A stretch of DNA of 64,000 bases, taken from Anastatus disparis (Eukaryota > Arthropoda > Insecta > Hymenoptera > Eupelmidae). Positions 23,712-35,918 of this stretch are shown one piece after another. The stretch covers positions 738,001-802,000 of the forward strand of contig JAFFSR010000317.1 in assembly GCA_017163975.1 (NCBI GenBank). Reading direction: 5' to 3'. Numbering within the stretch: the stretch's first letter is position 1; each line of letters begins with the position of its first letter. The translations under genes and the position numbers were made by a program. The notes under the pieces are model-generated. The model was given only the letters and a program-made list of their open reading frames with translations, ran no database searches and was not told where the DNA came from.

Positions 23712-24660
23712 TCTTCGATGTATAATGTGGGTCTTGCGTAGCTCTTCGATCATCGAATAAATCTCATTGTTATGACTTAGATTTCCAGCTTCTGTCTCTG
23801 CCACTAGTAGCCGTAAGTGATCAACCAGTTCATTGGAATCATCCCAGTACATGTAGTCCATTTGTGTACCTTTATGAGCAATTACATAGCATAGTAAGAT
23901 ACCCCTCCACCAAACGATTTCCTATTTGGAGCTGGAGATTTATAAAAAAAAAATGGAGCAATATAACTTTTAAATTTTATTTTATTTTAATTTGCGAAGT
24001 GATCCATCAGCGTGGTAATTCTTTCTATATGCATTCGTCATTTCAACAACTCGATAATTTCTCCAATCATCTTCCGTAATAAGTTTTTCATCTGGCTGTT
24101 TTTGAAATAATAACTCTAGTAAGCCTACAGTTTTGGGATGTTTCGTATCAACTACAACTACATAATCTTTCCTGAAATTTATTGGTGAATCATCAATCAT
24201 CATCATCTTACCCACTTTTCGAACTCCATAAATATTATCTAGATATGATATTTGATTTTTCTGAAGCATCCAAAGATATTTATTGGTAAGTAGATCCGTT
24301 TCGTTTTTATCATTACCATCATCACAAGTTTCACTTTCTGCAGCTGTCTCAAAACTTGTATCAGCTGGTCGTATTGTATTGTCAAAATTTTCATTTAGAA
24401 TTTGCTTATCATCGGGAATGTACTCATCTTCAGAAGTGCGCTCATTCTCAGAAATGTGCTCATTTTCGGAGGGAGGATGCTCTGTTTTATCTTTCGATCA
24501 AAAATCTTTTTTATGTATTTGTGAGATATGCTTACAAGTTTTTCAAGTGGATCAACAACAGGTTTGAATGTTTTAGTGAAAACCTTTTCGAAATCAGCTT
24601 CAACCTATTTTAGTGGCTTATGATAACGTTTGATTGCCTCTCTGGATTTTACAATCTGAT
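23712..24660 (-). pseudogene. DUF8207-like Polinton protein (copy A)
   Basis: The best part is 24269-23982 with DNIYGVRKVGKMMMIDDS and GLLELLFQKQPDEKL. The conserved C-terminus YWDDSNELVDHLRLLVAE and NEIYSMIEELRK lies at about 23860-23712 in another frame. The name of the domain family is from memory. Its role is unknown; it is regularly found beside the packaging ATPase. Confidence 0.65.
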
Positions 24661-24719
24661 GAAGAATATTTTTTTCATGTTGAAAATTTGCCATGTTGAC
24701 TGTTCAACGCTCTACAATG

Positions 24720-25440
24720 TACTACTTGATTTATACCTATTTCCTTATATTTATCGCAAATCAGTCAAAACCTTTCCTTTAACGACCAGCATTCAGCTTT
24801 CGTTCTTTTCCAATTGTGAGAAATGCAAATTTATGATTTCCCCAACATGACAAACACAAATCCTTAAATTGTGTATATGACAGATCAGAATTCACATGAT
24901 CATTGTTTATGTGCTTGAGATTCATATCATCTTGCCTAAATATCATCAGTAAATTTACATTGTCTCGAATTAAGTGCCTAGGTACGTGAGCATACGACTG
25001 ACTAACATAGAAACAATCTACATTTTTATATCTACCTATTCAGAATATTACTCTTATATTGTCTTGCTTTTCACAAGTCACATCATTCAACCATTATGGA
25101 ATCAGGAAGAACTTCTTCGGGAGTTACTACGGCTTCATGCTTATTGAATGCAAAATATTGTATACCCCTCATCGGTCATAGAAGTCTCTCGAAAAACTTT
25201 TACTTTGGCTGATAAAGTGATTTTGAATATACGTAATCGTTTTCATATTTTAATCTATTTACATGTGTTATAAGAGTATTAGTTTGATCACAGCTCGAAG
25301 GGCAACAAAACACAGTTCGTATACTGTCGGGTGACAATTCTCCATGACGTTTCTGCGACGTTTGTTGCTGTGTAATTGTATCAAAATTTCATACTGGTAA
25401 TTTGACATTTTGCGGTTGGAAATCTATGTTTACTGTTTGC
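24720..25440 (-). pseudogene. FtsK/HerA-type packaging ATPase (copy A)
   Basis: The segments DDMNLKHINNDHVNSDLSY and the tail near 24720-24800 match copy B. The Walker A region at about 25300 reads CPSSCDQTN, with the glycine/lysine signature lost. Several stops are present. The intact enzyme pumps DNA into capsids. Confidence 0.7.
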
Positions 25441-26890
25441 TCTTTCACAACTGACTGATCACTTTACTATAAATAAATCATTTATATAGATGTAAGTTTA
25501 GTTGTAAGATCCCCTACGTATTTTCTTATTGTTTTAACGTATGAGAATTTTGTAATTAACTACTAAAATTCCGAATACGTCATTTAGAATTTTACAGTTA
25601 AAATTTACACATCAAAATTTATTAATACGATGTTCTAATATTCACGTATTTATTTTCTGTAGTACTTGTAGCTTGATTCGTGTTGATCATTACCGACAAG
25701 TAATCCAATTCATTTAAAATCCATTAGCTAAATATACGGGACGAAACATTTTTAGATTTTATTTCCATTTAAATTATACCTCTCTTATCAAGAGACTTAT
25801 TTCATTTGTATGCCCAATTGGAGCCTAAATTTTATTGAGTAAAATCAAGCTCATAACTTGTCAAATTTAATATATTATTGTCAACGTCGTTGTCTGATTT
25901 CAAATATAGCGACTACATGACTTAATAAAGCGTATATAAATTTCGCGAACCAAATTATTAATTATAAGCGATCAACGCAATTTAAGCAATTGAGATCGTA
26001 CGTTTTTCCTTGTTAAAAAGTACGTGGAGAAGCCGTCGTACTCACAATTAATGCGGCCACAACCTCACGCTTTCCTATATACTGTAAATTTTATGCTTTA
26101 TGTGTAATGTTTGTGTATTTGTAGTGTTCATCAGTATTGAGGATTGAGAGCTAATTCGTTTGGAGTTAGGACGCCATGCCTTACTGCTTCGGGATCTTTG
26201 CTCTAGAGAAAAGGAAAAAGGATAGGAAAACAGGGAAAGATCTTGCTTAAATGCCTCTCACTACCTGATTAAACATAAAACGTCAATTGGAACTTACAAA
26301 GGTAATAAGTAAGAAAGACGCTATTACCATTGTAAGCGTTCTTAATTAAACAACTTTTCGAACAACGTACGAACACTGATATGACGAATACCGTTTCAAA
26401 TAGACAACGAGTATGCAATCAAAGGTAAATTCGATTGCTTCGCCGTCACAAGTCCACTTGGAACGAAGAAAACTCGGTTTAAACAATTATTTTATTTTCA
26501 AGTGTTTATTAAATTAGAACAGTGATGAGAGTGAGCTCTCTACATTTCTTTCTTCTTCAGGACACCTTGCATTCGGGTCCCTCCTCTCCCATACGACATC
26601 TACTTTCTACCACCTTTCATAATTATAATCTTTGCTAACGCTGTGGAGAGGAAGAGATATATTAATTCTTGCTTACATGTATTATGTAAATCGCGCGTCG
26701 CATGTATGTACAAGTGCTGGTAACGGTAATTAGCATGGGCGTAGCTGCGCGCCCGAGAACGCGCGTTTGGTTCTCTTCTATATCCCTTGCCAGCACTTGT
26801 ACATTTCATCTAAAGCGATGCATGCTCTCACATAGTACTCAATCAAGCATCAAGGTGTATGGATCATTATTGTGTACAGTAATAAGGATC
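25441..26890. other. Insertion between the divergent genes of copy A
   Basis: In copy B only about 90 bp separates the ATPase and PLA2 genes; here the gap is 1.45 kb, so most of it is inserted DNA. It holds a hairpin whose arms TGTACAAGTGCTGG and CCAGCACTTGTACA lie at about 26707 and 26792, around a GC-rich loop. No gene is seen. Confidence 0.45.
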
Positions 26891-28877
26891 ATGATTGTAT
26901 ACAAGCGAAAAAGTCGACGTGGTCTTGTAAATACTTCCATCAATGAGCTTCCAATTGAACTTCATTTAACAAGCTATCAATACTATGGACCTGGAACCAA
27001 ACTAGCAAAACGGCTTTCTCGCGGCGATCCTGGAATCAATCCACTTGATGCAGCCTACAAAGAGCATGATATTGCTTTGTAACGTCGGGCAATTTTGCCG
27101 ACTTCTTTTAAACAAAAAAAATTCATATTAATATCTTTTCACGAAAATTTCATTTTTTTAAAAATACTTTCAATCTGTTTTTCTATAAGACCAACACTTT
27201 ATTTTTTCTGTTAATTATTTTTAAATCATTATTTTTCCATTATTATTTTGTCCGATCTGTATATGTTTCGGTGTGAACTCATTTTCTTTTGAGACAAGTA
27301 ATTATTGTACCTTTTAAATAAAATAAAGTAAAATACTTCAGCTGTGTAGACAACCGTTAAGGGATACTCTAATCTTGGGTACCTGAAAACATTATGTAGG
27401 AATTCACACGTATATACGTAAATATTGAAATTATCTGAAAACTTTTACCGTTACAAATTAGAACACCCAGACAGAAACTCATTAAGTTAGGCGCCAAAGA
27501 AAAATACCCATAATTACCTAAGAAACTCATAATATTCTTCTTACAAATTAATAAATTTTGTTAATAATAATTTACTCACAATGTTTTTTTTTATATATCA
27601 ACACACAAATTTTATTATAATAAATAATTTCTTTTCTTCTATAAATAAAATATTTAAAAATTAATAGACATTAAAAAAACAAATAAATATAAAAACAAAA
27701 TTGTTATTATAAAGAAACAACACAAAAATTAAAGATCATCCCTAAAAGGTTTTAGAATGAGTATCCCTTAGTTTCAAAAATATGATTTCTTTTCGTTATA
27801 TTTTAAATAAAACCGATATATGTATATAGATATGAAATTATTCGTATAAAAAATAACTGATTCTTTTTTATGTAAAACTTTTTATAAACTTTTATTCTTT
27901 TTCTTTTTTAAAAAACTAATAAATATATATATACATATAACGGTTTTAAATAGTATTTATAAATAATGTTTAATAATAAAAAAATTGCGTATGCATCAAG
28001 CCTACACCACGCTTGAAATTAGAGTACTGCGTCTCTTTTCTTTTACATTTATTTTATTAAGTAAATTTTAGAAATTAAATTTAATTTTATTTCTTCAAAA
28101 GCGTTAACCAAAAAAATAACAAAACAAAAAAAATTAAATTAATCATAACTTTTATACTTTATAGTACGTTAAGCGTCCTTTTTTTATTGCTAAGCGTCGT
28201 TTTTTTGTGTGAAGTGTCACCCTTGTTTTTCTTTACCTTTTTTTATTATTTTCTTTAGCATTTATTTCATTTATAATAATGTAAACTTTAGTTTTAAGTA
28301 TTGAAAGTTTAGTGATATTAATATTAATATTACTTCTTTTATTAAACCCTTTTTATTGTTAAACTGGCGCTAGCGTCTTTTCTTATTTATGCGTAATTCT
28401 TCTTTTAATTTCTGCGTTATATATATATAATATGGGTCAATATTAATTGATAATGTTTATTTAATTAATATCTATATCATATTATTCTTTTCTTTTTAAC
28501 TTTTATACATAAACAAATAATTTAATTTAATTTATTAATTAATGAGGTTTATTTAAACTAGTTTATTTTATTATAGATATTAGCTGGAAAAACATTATAA
28601 ATTAAAACTCTAGTTTCTAGTTTATCTTTTTTATATGCGCAATTCGTTATATTTTTAATAACAATTAGATTTAAGACAATTTATGTAGCTTACTTTCAAA
28701 AGAAAGAGAAAGAAAGAGAAAAAGAGAGAAAAGAGAGAGAAAGAAGAAAATCGACACTAGGACAGCCAAGTGACAGTTTATGGAACTTTTACGGAAACAG
28801 AATTGACCAATAGGAAAATTCAAAATTTTGGAAAACTACCCAAGCGGGGGTGGTTAGTCGACGCCCCAATTCCAGGG

Positions 28878-28912
28878 TATATAATCCCCAACCAGGGCCC
28901 AAAAACTTCAGT
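28878..28912 (+). promoter_or_regulatory. LTR core promoter
   Basis: TATATAAT at 28878-28885 lies 32 bp upstream of the A in CTTCAGTGC (28907-28915), an arthropod-type TCAGT initiator. Confidence 0.65.
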
Positions 28913-29262
28913 GCGCCTTTGAGTGTGTCTCATAAACACGCTCTCTACTCTCTTCAGGAACTTCAAGGAAGCAAGCATCAACCGCAACTCTCTTTAAGCA
29001 TCAAATCGAACGCAACTTTCTTCAAGGCTCAGCAACAAGCATCTCCAGCAATCATCAACTCGACCGCAACTCTCAATACATTTCTTTCTCTACTTTTCTT
29101 GAAAGTAAGTAAAATTTATCCTTTTCATTAAATTCAAGATTAAAATCAAAACTTTTTATTCTTATTCTTAATTACCCAAAGAAAAAACAAATTTCTATTT
29201 TATTATAATATTTTTTATATTTTTTTATATATAAACAAAAAATTTTTATATCTATCTTTCAT

Positions 29263-29346
<84 letters not shown>
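29263..29346. repeat. (TA)n microsatellite in the solo LTR
   Basis: About 40 perfect TA dinucleotides in the downstream part of the LTR. Confidence 0.9.
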
Positions 29347-29348
<2 letters not shown>

Positions 29349-30295
29349 CATATATTTCTTTTAAAATATAACGCGACCCCGATTTTAAGGACCGTTGTCA
29401 TCAGACCCCAAGCAGAGCGATAGAGATATGTTGCTTTGCTTGGCTGGGGGTTTAAAGTATTAATACTTTATTAAATAAAAATTAAATCGCGACGCGGAAA
29501 GGACTCGATATAGGTCCCCGCATTTCAAGGACCAAATTAGACTCTCGCCCCGCGTTAAGTAACACGTGGTCAAACTCGACAACAACCCACTAAAGCGCGA
29601 CGCTGCGTAATATAATTTACGCGTATGCAATGGAGAGTGGTGAATCATTAAATTAATTCATTTCTCGACATTACAGCTTACTTAAACAATAGAGAGAATA
29701 TTGAGGCGAGAAACGCTGTAAATAGAGTATTAGCAGAGAAAGCTTGGCAACGAGTTGAGGCTAAAAATTCAGGTATTGATGAGAAGGCTGCTGCTTACTC
29801 GATTATAAACACCATCAAAGTAAAATCAAAACTTGGAAGGGATCTGAAAAATGAGAAGAAAAAAAAGCCACCCATGACACTATGGAGGGTGGTTGAAGCT
29901 GCATCTAAGTCTTTGATACCAAATATCGATTCTCATAAAGTCATTCGTGCAGCTTTAAAAGGTGCTCGTAGAGTCATTACAAAAGCTGGTGGTAAAAAGA
30001 ATATTTGAATTCCACGCCTACTACCAGTTTCATCAAAATCCGGTAGATTTTTACCATTTTTAATACCACTATTTGCTATTTTGAGTGCTACAGGAACATC
30101 AGCCGCTGCTGGTATAGTAAAAACTGTGAACGATGCTAGCGCCGTGAAACGACAACTTAAAGAAAGACAACATTATAATAAAACAATGGAAGATATTGCT
30201 CTTAGTAAAGGTCTTTAATTTAAACCACACAAAAAAGGCTATGATATTTATTTGAAGCCCTACAAAGAGGGCGCATAAATAAAAAAAACCTTTGA

Positions 30296-30614
30296 TGTAA
30301 AACTACCTAAAAGGGCTCTAACTGATATTCATTTAGTAAAAAACGCTCGTACATTGAAAATTCCACATTTTTGTGGATTTTTCATGCAAAGAACTTTACT
30401 AATTGGTGAACCATATAACCGGGAATCAGCAATAATCAATTTGGATGACGAGAGTGGACCAGGTATACATTGGGTAGCTTACCACAAACGTCGTGACGAT
30501 GTTGTGTATTTTGATAGCTTTTGGGTCTTACAACCACCTATAGATCTTATGCCATACCTCAAAGTTAAGAACATTAAGTATAATTATGAGAGATATCAAA
30601 ATTATAATACTTAG
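30296..30614 (+). pseudogene. Adenain-type maturation protease, C-terminus lost (copy A)
   Basis: The frame holds the active-site His in GIHWVAYHK and the acidic residue in VVYFDSF. It stops at 30612-30614 just before the segment that carries the catalytic Cys in copy B. Foreign sequence starts there. The family cleaves capsid precursors. Confidence 0.75.
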
Positions 30615-32320
30615 TGAACGTTCACAAACCATGTAGCCCGTTTGGGAGGGACAGGGGGGCGTCATGAAATGCTACATAAAAACTACGTGAGAGGAGGGAG
30701 GGGTGATGGTGAAAGGCACGTGGTTTTTATGATGGTTAATATGTTCAAATTTTACATCGATATTTGAGACATTACATTTTAAATTTCAAATAACGTGCGA
30801 TAATGCTAAGGTTTATTTTTGTCTTTATTTCTATCTCTGTCGCCCTCTATTAAAATTGTCGCCGCTATCATGATAACAGACTATAATGCAATACTTTTCA
30901 TGCTCCTGCTTGGCGCATGCTGCAATGTTTTGTTAATGTGTATAACGCATCGAGTATATACCTAACAAAAGATCTTGTGTGTAAATAAGAATACAAATTT
31001 CAATTTTAGTTAATATTGTATATTCGACTTGTTGAGTACCGCCGCTTCTCCTCCATCAGCTGGAACAATTGGTACCCCCTCCCTGTTGAAAAAATTCATA
31101 TGAATTTCTATCTGAATTTTTCATATATTCAGAATATATTTTTGTTTTATTTTAATATATTAAAAAATTCATATGATAAATTCATATAAAAAATTGCAGA
31201 TTAGATTTGAAAGTTGTTTCCCATATAAAAATAATGAGATGATCACCATGATTATTATTTGGTATTTTTAATATATTGAAATGGAACAAAAATGCATATT
31301 GAATATATGAAAAATTCATATGAATTTTTTCAACAGGGCCCACTAACCAGCTTATTCGCGTGCTCGAAGAATTTGTTTTGCACTCTCTGAATAAAGTCGG
31401 TAAACTGTGGAAAGTCTTATAGGCATAATTAAAGGAATTTCATGACTTTATTTGGTTGTTAAGTGGCTTAATAAATAATTAACAACTAATTAAGAAAGCA
31501 TTAGTTATTAATTTTTTTCAATATGGAATAATAATTCCAATAATAAATGTATATAATCGATCTATTTTAAAATTTCTTATTGTATATATTAAATACATTG
31601 AAGCGATCGATTATAATTTAAAAAACATTTATTTTTTAGTGTACAGAAATATTCATAATAAATAAAAATTATAAATTAGTTTTTATTCCTTAAACGACTT
31701 AAAAACAGAAAAAAGTGATCAAATTTCTTTAATTATGCTTGTAAAACTACCCACATGACAGCGGCTTTACTCAGAGAGTGCAAAACAAATTTTTCGAGCG
31801 CGCGAGTAAGCTGGTTCATGGGACTACCAATCAAACCGATAGAGGAGAAGCGGCAATATTCAACGAGCTAGCTGAACTATAGAACATTCGATATATCATT
31901 GTATAACAAATTATTCGATGCGTATCGAAAATTGAATGCTAATAATTTTTCTAAACAAAAAATACAGCATAATGCGAACGTACTGTGAAAAAATTTAAAA
32001 AAATGAATAAAAGTAAATTCCCTGGTAACGTTGAAAAGAAAATATCAGAGTTGTTACAAAAACAAGGACGCAACACATTTAAATTACTTTGTCCAAAACA
32101 GTGAATTTTGTTTCCAATAAAATTTTTAGTAAATTCAATCGAATGAAAAATTTTAATATTAATTATAAACTACATGCGTTAAGGCTAGTTTCTCACTTTC
32201 AAAAAATCGATTTTTTTGCATATTTCGATAATATACTATTTCAAGAACAATTTCCCAAAGTTGTATAGCCGTATTGTAAATACTTTCGAAATGTAATAAG
32301 TAACGGTGATGTAAAATTTG
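30615..32320. mobile_element. Foldback insertion replacing the penton and capsid N-terminal region
   Basis: Inverted arms lie at about 30860-31440 and 31740-31990. CCAGCTTATTCGCG with TTGTTTTGCACTCTCTGA on the left pairs with TCAGAGAGTGCAAAACAA and the rest on the right, and GCCGCTTCTCCTCCATC pairs with GATAGAGGAGAAGCGGC. The left arm is split by a 258-bp MITE. Viral sequence ends at 30614 and resumes near 32320 in the capsid gene, so the event went with a deletion of more than 1 kb of virus. Confidence 0.6.
31081..31338. mobile_element. 258-bp MITE, CCCTGTTGAAAAAATTCATATG ends
   Basis: The first 20 bases CCCTGTTGAAAAAATTCATA are matched in inverse at 31319-31338. The opposite arm of the host foldback shows the site without it. 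Target duplication is not clear. Confidence 0.75.
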
Positions 32321-32921
32321 CTACTTAATCATTTGGAGAAGGATAAACCTATTGCTATGAGTTATGAATCGCTCATAAAAGATGTATGAATATCCGCTGC
32401 TCCCAAGCACCAGAAAGCACTTTTTATCTATAATAACATCAAACCAGTTGGAGAAGCCACATTTCGTCATTCTAGGTTTTCAGACTAATCGTAAAGGACG
32501 AAGAAGAGCTAGTGCTAGCCGTTTTGATCATTGTAATATAAGCAACGTCAAACTTCTTCTGGATTCTCACTACTATCCATATGAAAATTTAAATCTTGAT
32601 GTTGAGTATAATCAATATGCTCTACTATATGATATGTATATCGATTTCCAAATAGCATACTACAATAAAGAAGCAGAATCCTTGCTCTAAAAGAATGATT
32701 TTTTAACTCACGATCCTTTCATCGTCATAGACTGTCCCAAATAGAATGAGTCATTAAGGCAGGCTCCAGTGGACATACGTCTTGAATTTGAGGTTAAAGA
32801 AGACTTTTTAGCTGAAACTTCAGCTTATTGTTTGATCTTATTTGATCGTATTGTTAAATATAATCCCATGAGTGGGGTGTTAAAAAATTTATCTAGAGGT
32901 GGGAAGATCAGTATAAATTAA
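32321..32921 (+). pseudogene. Major capsid protein, C-terminal part (copy A)
   Basis: It starts within a region equal to copy B near 54420 and follows it closely: YEYPLLPST, SRFDHCNISNVKLLLDSH, LLYDMYIDFQIAYYNKEA, then ETSAYCLILFDRIVKYNPMS before the stop at 32919-32921. In-frame stops occur at 32688-32690 and near 32743. It is the second half of a double jelly-roll capsid protein. Confidence 0.85.
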
Positions 32922-32933
32922 AAAATGAAGCTG

Positions 32934-33037
32934 CGGCATAAAACGTAATCCTGAAATTCAGGCTTGTTTGCGTTGTTGTCAACGCACACAGGAAACCCCA
33001 TTTCCACCATTGAGAATATATTGTTTAAAATGCACTA
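32934..33037 (+). other. Cysteine-rich reading-frame fragment
   Basis: A frame just after the capsid gene has spaced cysteine pairs (ACLRCC and YCLKC) and is cut by the hairpin element at 33038. Copy B has no equivalent at this place. It may be a small zinc-binding protein; unproven. Confidence 0.35.
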
Positions 33038-33723
33038 ACAAGGAGAGTACCCGACCTTCGGGAAACGGATTTGGCTAAAACTGCAAGATATGATTTTTTG
33101 ATGGAAAAAAATGAACCCGTGTTTTTTCATTTCTTTGAATAGGCCCCATAGACGAGGATATAAACATTTTTTCGAAAATATAATGAAAAGGAGCTTTTAT
33201 AAGATCTTGAATAACCAAACAACTAAGACACTTACAAAAAAATGTATAAAAAATAAAATAAAGTACAGATTAAATTCTTTAATTTAAGCTTTGTTGCATT
33301 AAAAAAGCTTGTGTCATTTGTGTCATTTAAAAGTTGTACCTAATAGAAAATTACTACATATTTGTTAATATTTCTAGCGTGTAACATATCATCAATTTTT
33401 TACACTATTTCATTAGCATGTTTTAATCGCCTGTAACTTTTGAACCACACAAGATTTTTTAATGCAACAAAGCTTAAATTGAAGAATTAAATTTGTACTT
33501 TATTTTATTTTTCATATATTTTTTTTGTAAGATTCTTAGTTGTTTGGTTATTCAAGATCTTATAAAAGCTCCTTTTCATTATATTTTCGAAAAAATGTCT
33601 ATATCTCCGTCTATGGGGCCTATTCAAAGAAAAGAAAAAACACGGGTTCATTTTTTTTATCAAAAAATCATATTCTGCAGTTTTAGCCAAATCCGTTTCC
33701 CGAAGGTCGGGTACTCTCCTTGT
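33038..33723. mobile_element. 686-bp foldback element with near-perfect 265-bp arms
   Basis: ACAAGGAGAGTACCCGACC at the left end pairs with GGTCGGGTACTCTCCTTGT at the right end. The pairing continues with few mismatches through about 33310 and from about 33448, around a 130-150-bp loop. The close match of the arms suggests recent insertion or arm correction. No open frame of note and no clear target duplication. Confidence 0.85.
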
Positions 33724-35918
33724 AAGTTTTAGAATATAAATATGATGAATATAGAAAAAATATATCATATTTAATTCTGTGTATGTATCTGGTTAATAAA
33801 TAGGTATTCATTAATTATCTTTTTCTATTTTATTCCTTTATTATATTCCTTATTCCTATAATTAACAATAAATAATTTTTATTGTATTATTTTAATTATA
33901 TTAGAAACAATAAAATGAATAATATATAAGTGAAAATAAGACTCTCTTTTAAAATGATCATCATGTTAAAATTCTCTTCAATATTCAACTTTTACTCTCA
34001 TCTGCGGCAGTGGCGGCGCGGATTGCGGTAATTCGCCTATCACCGTCGTACGGGTTCGCGTGCCATGTTAGCGGTCAGTCATTGGCGCGTGTGCGCGGGT
34101 TATTTGTTCATAACCGCGAGTTCGCACGTTAAATAAGCGGACATGTGACTAATTATCTACACACAAAAGCACGTTTTTTATCTATTTCGATATACCCAAT
34201 AAGTATAATCATTTTTATTCTTATATGTTTATATTTGTTATAAATTAATAAAGTTGTTCATATCAAATTCTTAGAAAAATAATCATGCTTTATTTACATC
34301 TTATCTACAAAACTGATGTAACCTTATTGTTTATACTTTACAAATTTATAAAATTGTTTGTATTATAAAATTCTCAAAAAAATACGGAAAAAAGACACAA
34401 GTCTATGAGTTGATACTATTTTTAAGATGTTTAATAATTAAACTATAAGTTTCTCATTTTATTTTAATGAAATCTTTTTATAAGAAAAATTAAATTAAAA
34501 AAAAGCGCAAGTCTACTTGTAAAAAGAAAAAGTTTATTCAGAAAAAATACAAACGAAAAAATTATGCAAAGACGTATTCTATTTTTATACTTTGTAAAAA
34601 ATATATTATTCGCCACGTGGGCAAAATTTTTATGAACTTAAAAAAATCTTGCGATTTTTTTGCTAGCCTAATATAGTATCAAACACCAAGTATTCAGAAA
34701 ACCTTATTAAGTGACTTGTGCTCTTTTTCCTTACAACTACAGAAATTTATTTAACAATTATATTCTATGTAATGAAATAATAGAATAATATATTAAAATA
34801 TATCGTGGTTGAAAATAAACACTTAAACTTACGATATTTGGTAAGAAATTTTAAATAATCATTAAAATATAAAAGAGATAGTATTTAAGATAGGATTGTA
34901 TTGATTTGTGTAATAAAGTTTAGTAGTATCTCAAAATTTTTGTTTAATAAATTTATTTTAGTATATATTATAATTACTGGAAAATATGATGACCTATTAT
35001 GAATTTATGATTTTCCTTACTTTTGTAAAATAAAAATAGCATCAGAACACCTAACATTTTATAAACAATATATTTTTGAATTTTATTTGCTTCACATACA
35101 TCATAAGTGAAAGAATGATTATCGAAATCCTACGTTATTAATTATATAGGAAAAAGTTTGGTTGTGGACACCCCTGTGTTTTTATTGACAGAAAGCAAAT
35201 GAGGTTTTCCTGACTAATGTCATTTATGTACTATAGCAGCATGTTTTTTTATAATAAATATTGAAGCGAACAAACTCGTCTGCCTTGTGCTGTAAACAAA
35301 TTAATTTTTCTGTGATTAAAAAAAAAACTATTTGAACTTTTTTAATAGTATTTCAAATCGAACTGAATGAATGAAGGTGAGTGTAATGCAAATTTAATAT
35401 GTAGCAATTTATTCTTACTTTGTGTTGCAATATGAATCGCAACCAATATGTTGATACCAACAATTTTGCAAGGGTGTTCACAACCGAACCAAAAAAGATT
35501 TTGCCGAAAAATGACCATTTCACAAAATTAACGAAAATAAATTATTTTATTCGACGGAATCGATCTTATCCCTTCGTTGGTAGTCAGCTTAGGTCTCTAG
35601 CTTTCCATAGATACCTATATATCCTGAAAATATACACTTGGTGAAAAGTTGTGAGCCAAAAACAAAAGAGAGCCCACAACAAACTCTTTCCCATACGTAA
35701 TTAAATAAGATTTCATCATCTGTTTCGTAAATTTGAATAATTTTTCCAAATTCGAGAAAATTGTTGATGATGTTAGTGAGAATTATACAATTATTAATTT
35801 CAATTTTATTCAAAAAAAATTTTTTTTAATGAGGATTATTAGGTTCAATCAAATGATCTAAAGTTTTTTCCCCATCAGAAAAATCTACAGATCACACTGC
35901 ACGCATTTCAAAACATAC
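33724..35918. other. A+T-rich stretch, no gene; CpG-dense island near 34.0-34.15 kb
   Basis: Mostly simple A+T-rich sequence. A segment at about 34005-34150 is strikingly richer in G+C and CpG (GGCGGCGCGG, CCGTCGTACGGG, GCGCGTGTGCGCGGG). The open frames at 35420-35644 (+) and 35589-35813 (-) overlap in antisense and match nothing I know. Confidence 0.4.

Larger units (their letters stand above)
27078..29675 (+). mobile_element. Solo LTR, 2598 bp
   Basis: It starts TGTAACGTCG and ends CGACATTACA, with GCTT on both sides (27074-27077 and 29676-29679). The reading frame of the split virus gene resumes right after the right-hand GCTT, which fixes the borders to the base. It holds a strong promoter-like site at 28878 and no protein-coding region, so it is taken as a solo LTR left by recombination. 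It is longer than most LTRs. Confidence 0.8.
26891..30278 (+). pseudogene. Phospholipase A2/pX-like core protein, split by an LTR (copy A)
   Basis: The first part (26891-27077) has the calcium-loop pattern YGPGTK and ends in the catalytic KEHD helix. The solo LTR 27078-29675 then interrupts it between copies of the target word GCTT. The second part (29676-30278) continues the same gene: a Lys-rich stretch, then a hydrophobic FLPFLIPLFAILSATG segment like adenovirus pX, with internal stops near 30006 and 30218. Family knowledge: PLA2 domains of this type act on membranes during parvovirus entry, and pX-like peptides are DNA-binding core proteins. Confidence 0.75.
20715..32930 (+). mobile_element. 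Adintovirus/Polinton copy A, old and broken
   Basis: The gene order matches copy B: polymerase (+), integrase, fibre-like, DUF8207-like and ATPase (-), then PLA2/pX, protease and capsid protein (+). The 5' part of the polymerase, the small gene after it, the penton gene and most of the capsid gene are missing. Many stops and later insertions show it is older than copy B. No terminal repeats are recognised. Confidence 0.85.

Noticed and set aside
35420..35813. A gene on either strand at 35.4-35.8 kb
   Set aside because: The two frames overlap in antisense, neither has a recognisable domain, and neither shows splice or promoter support.
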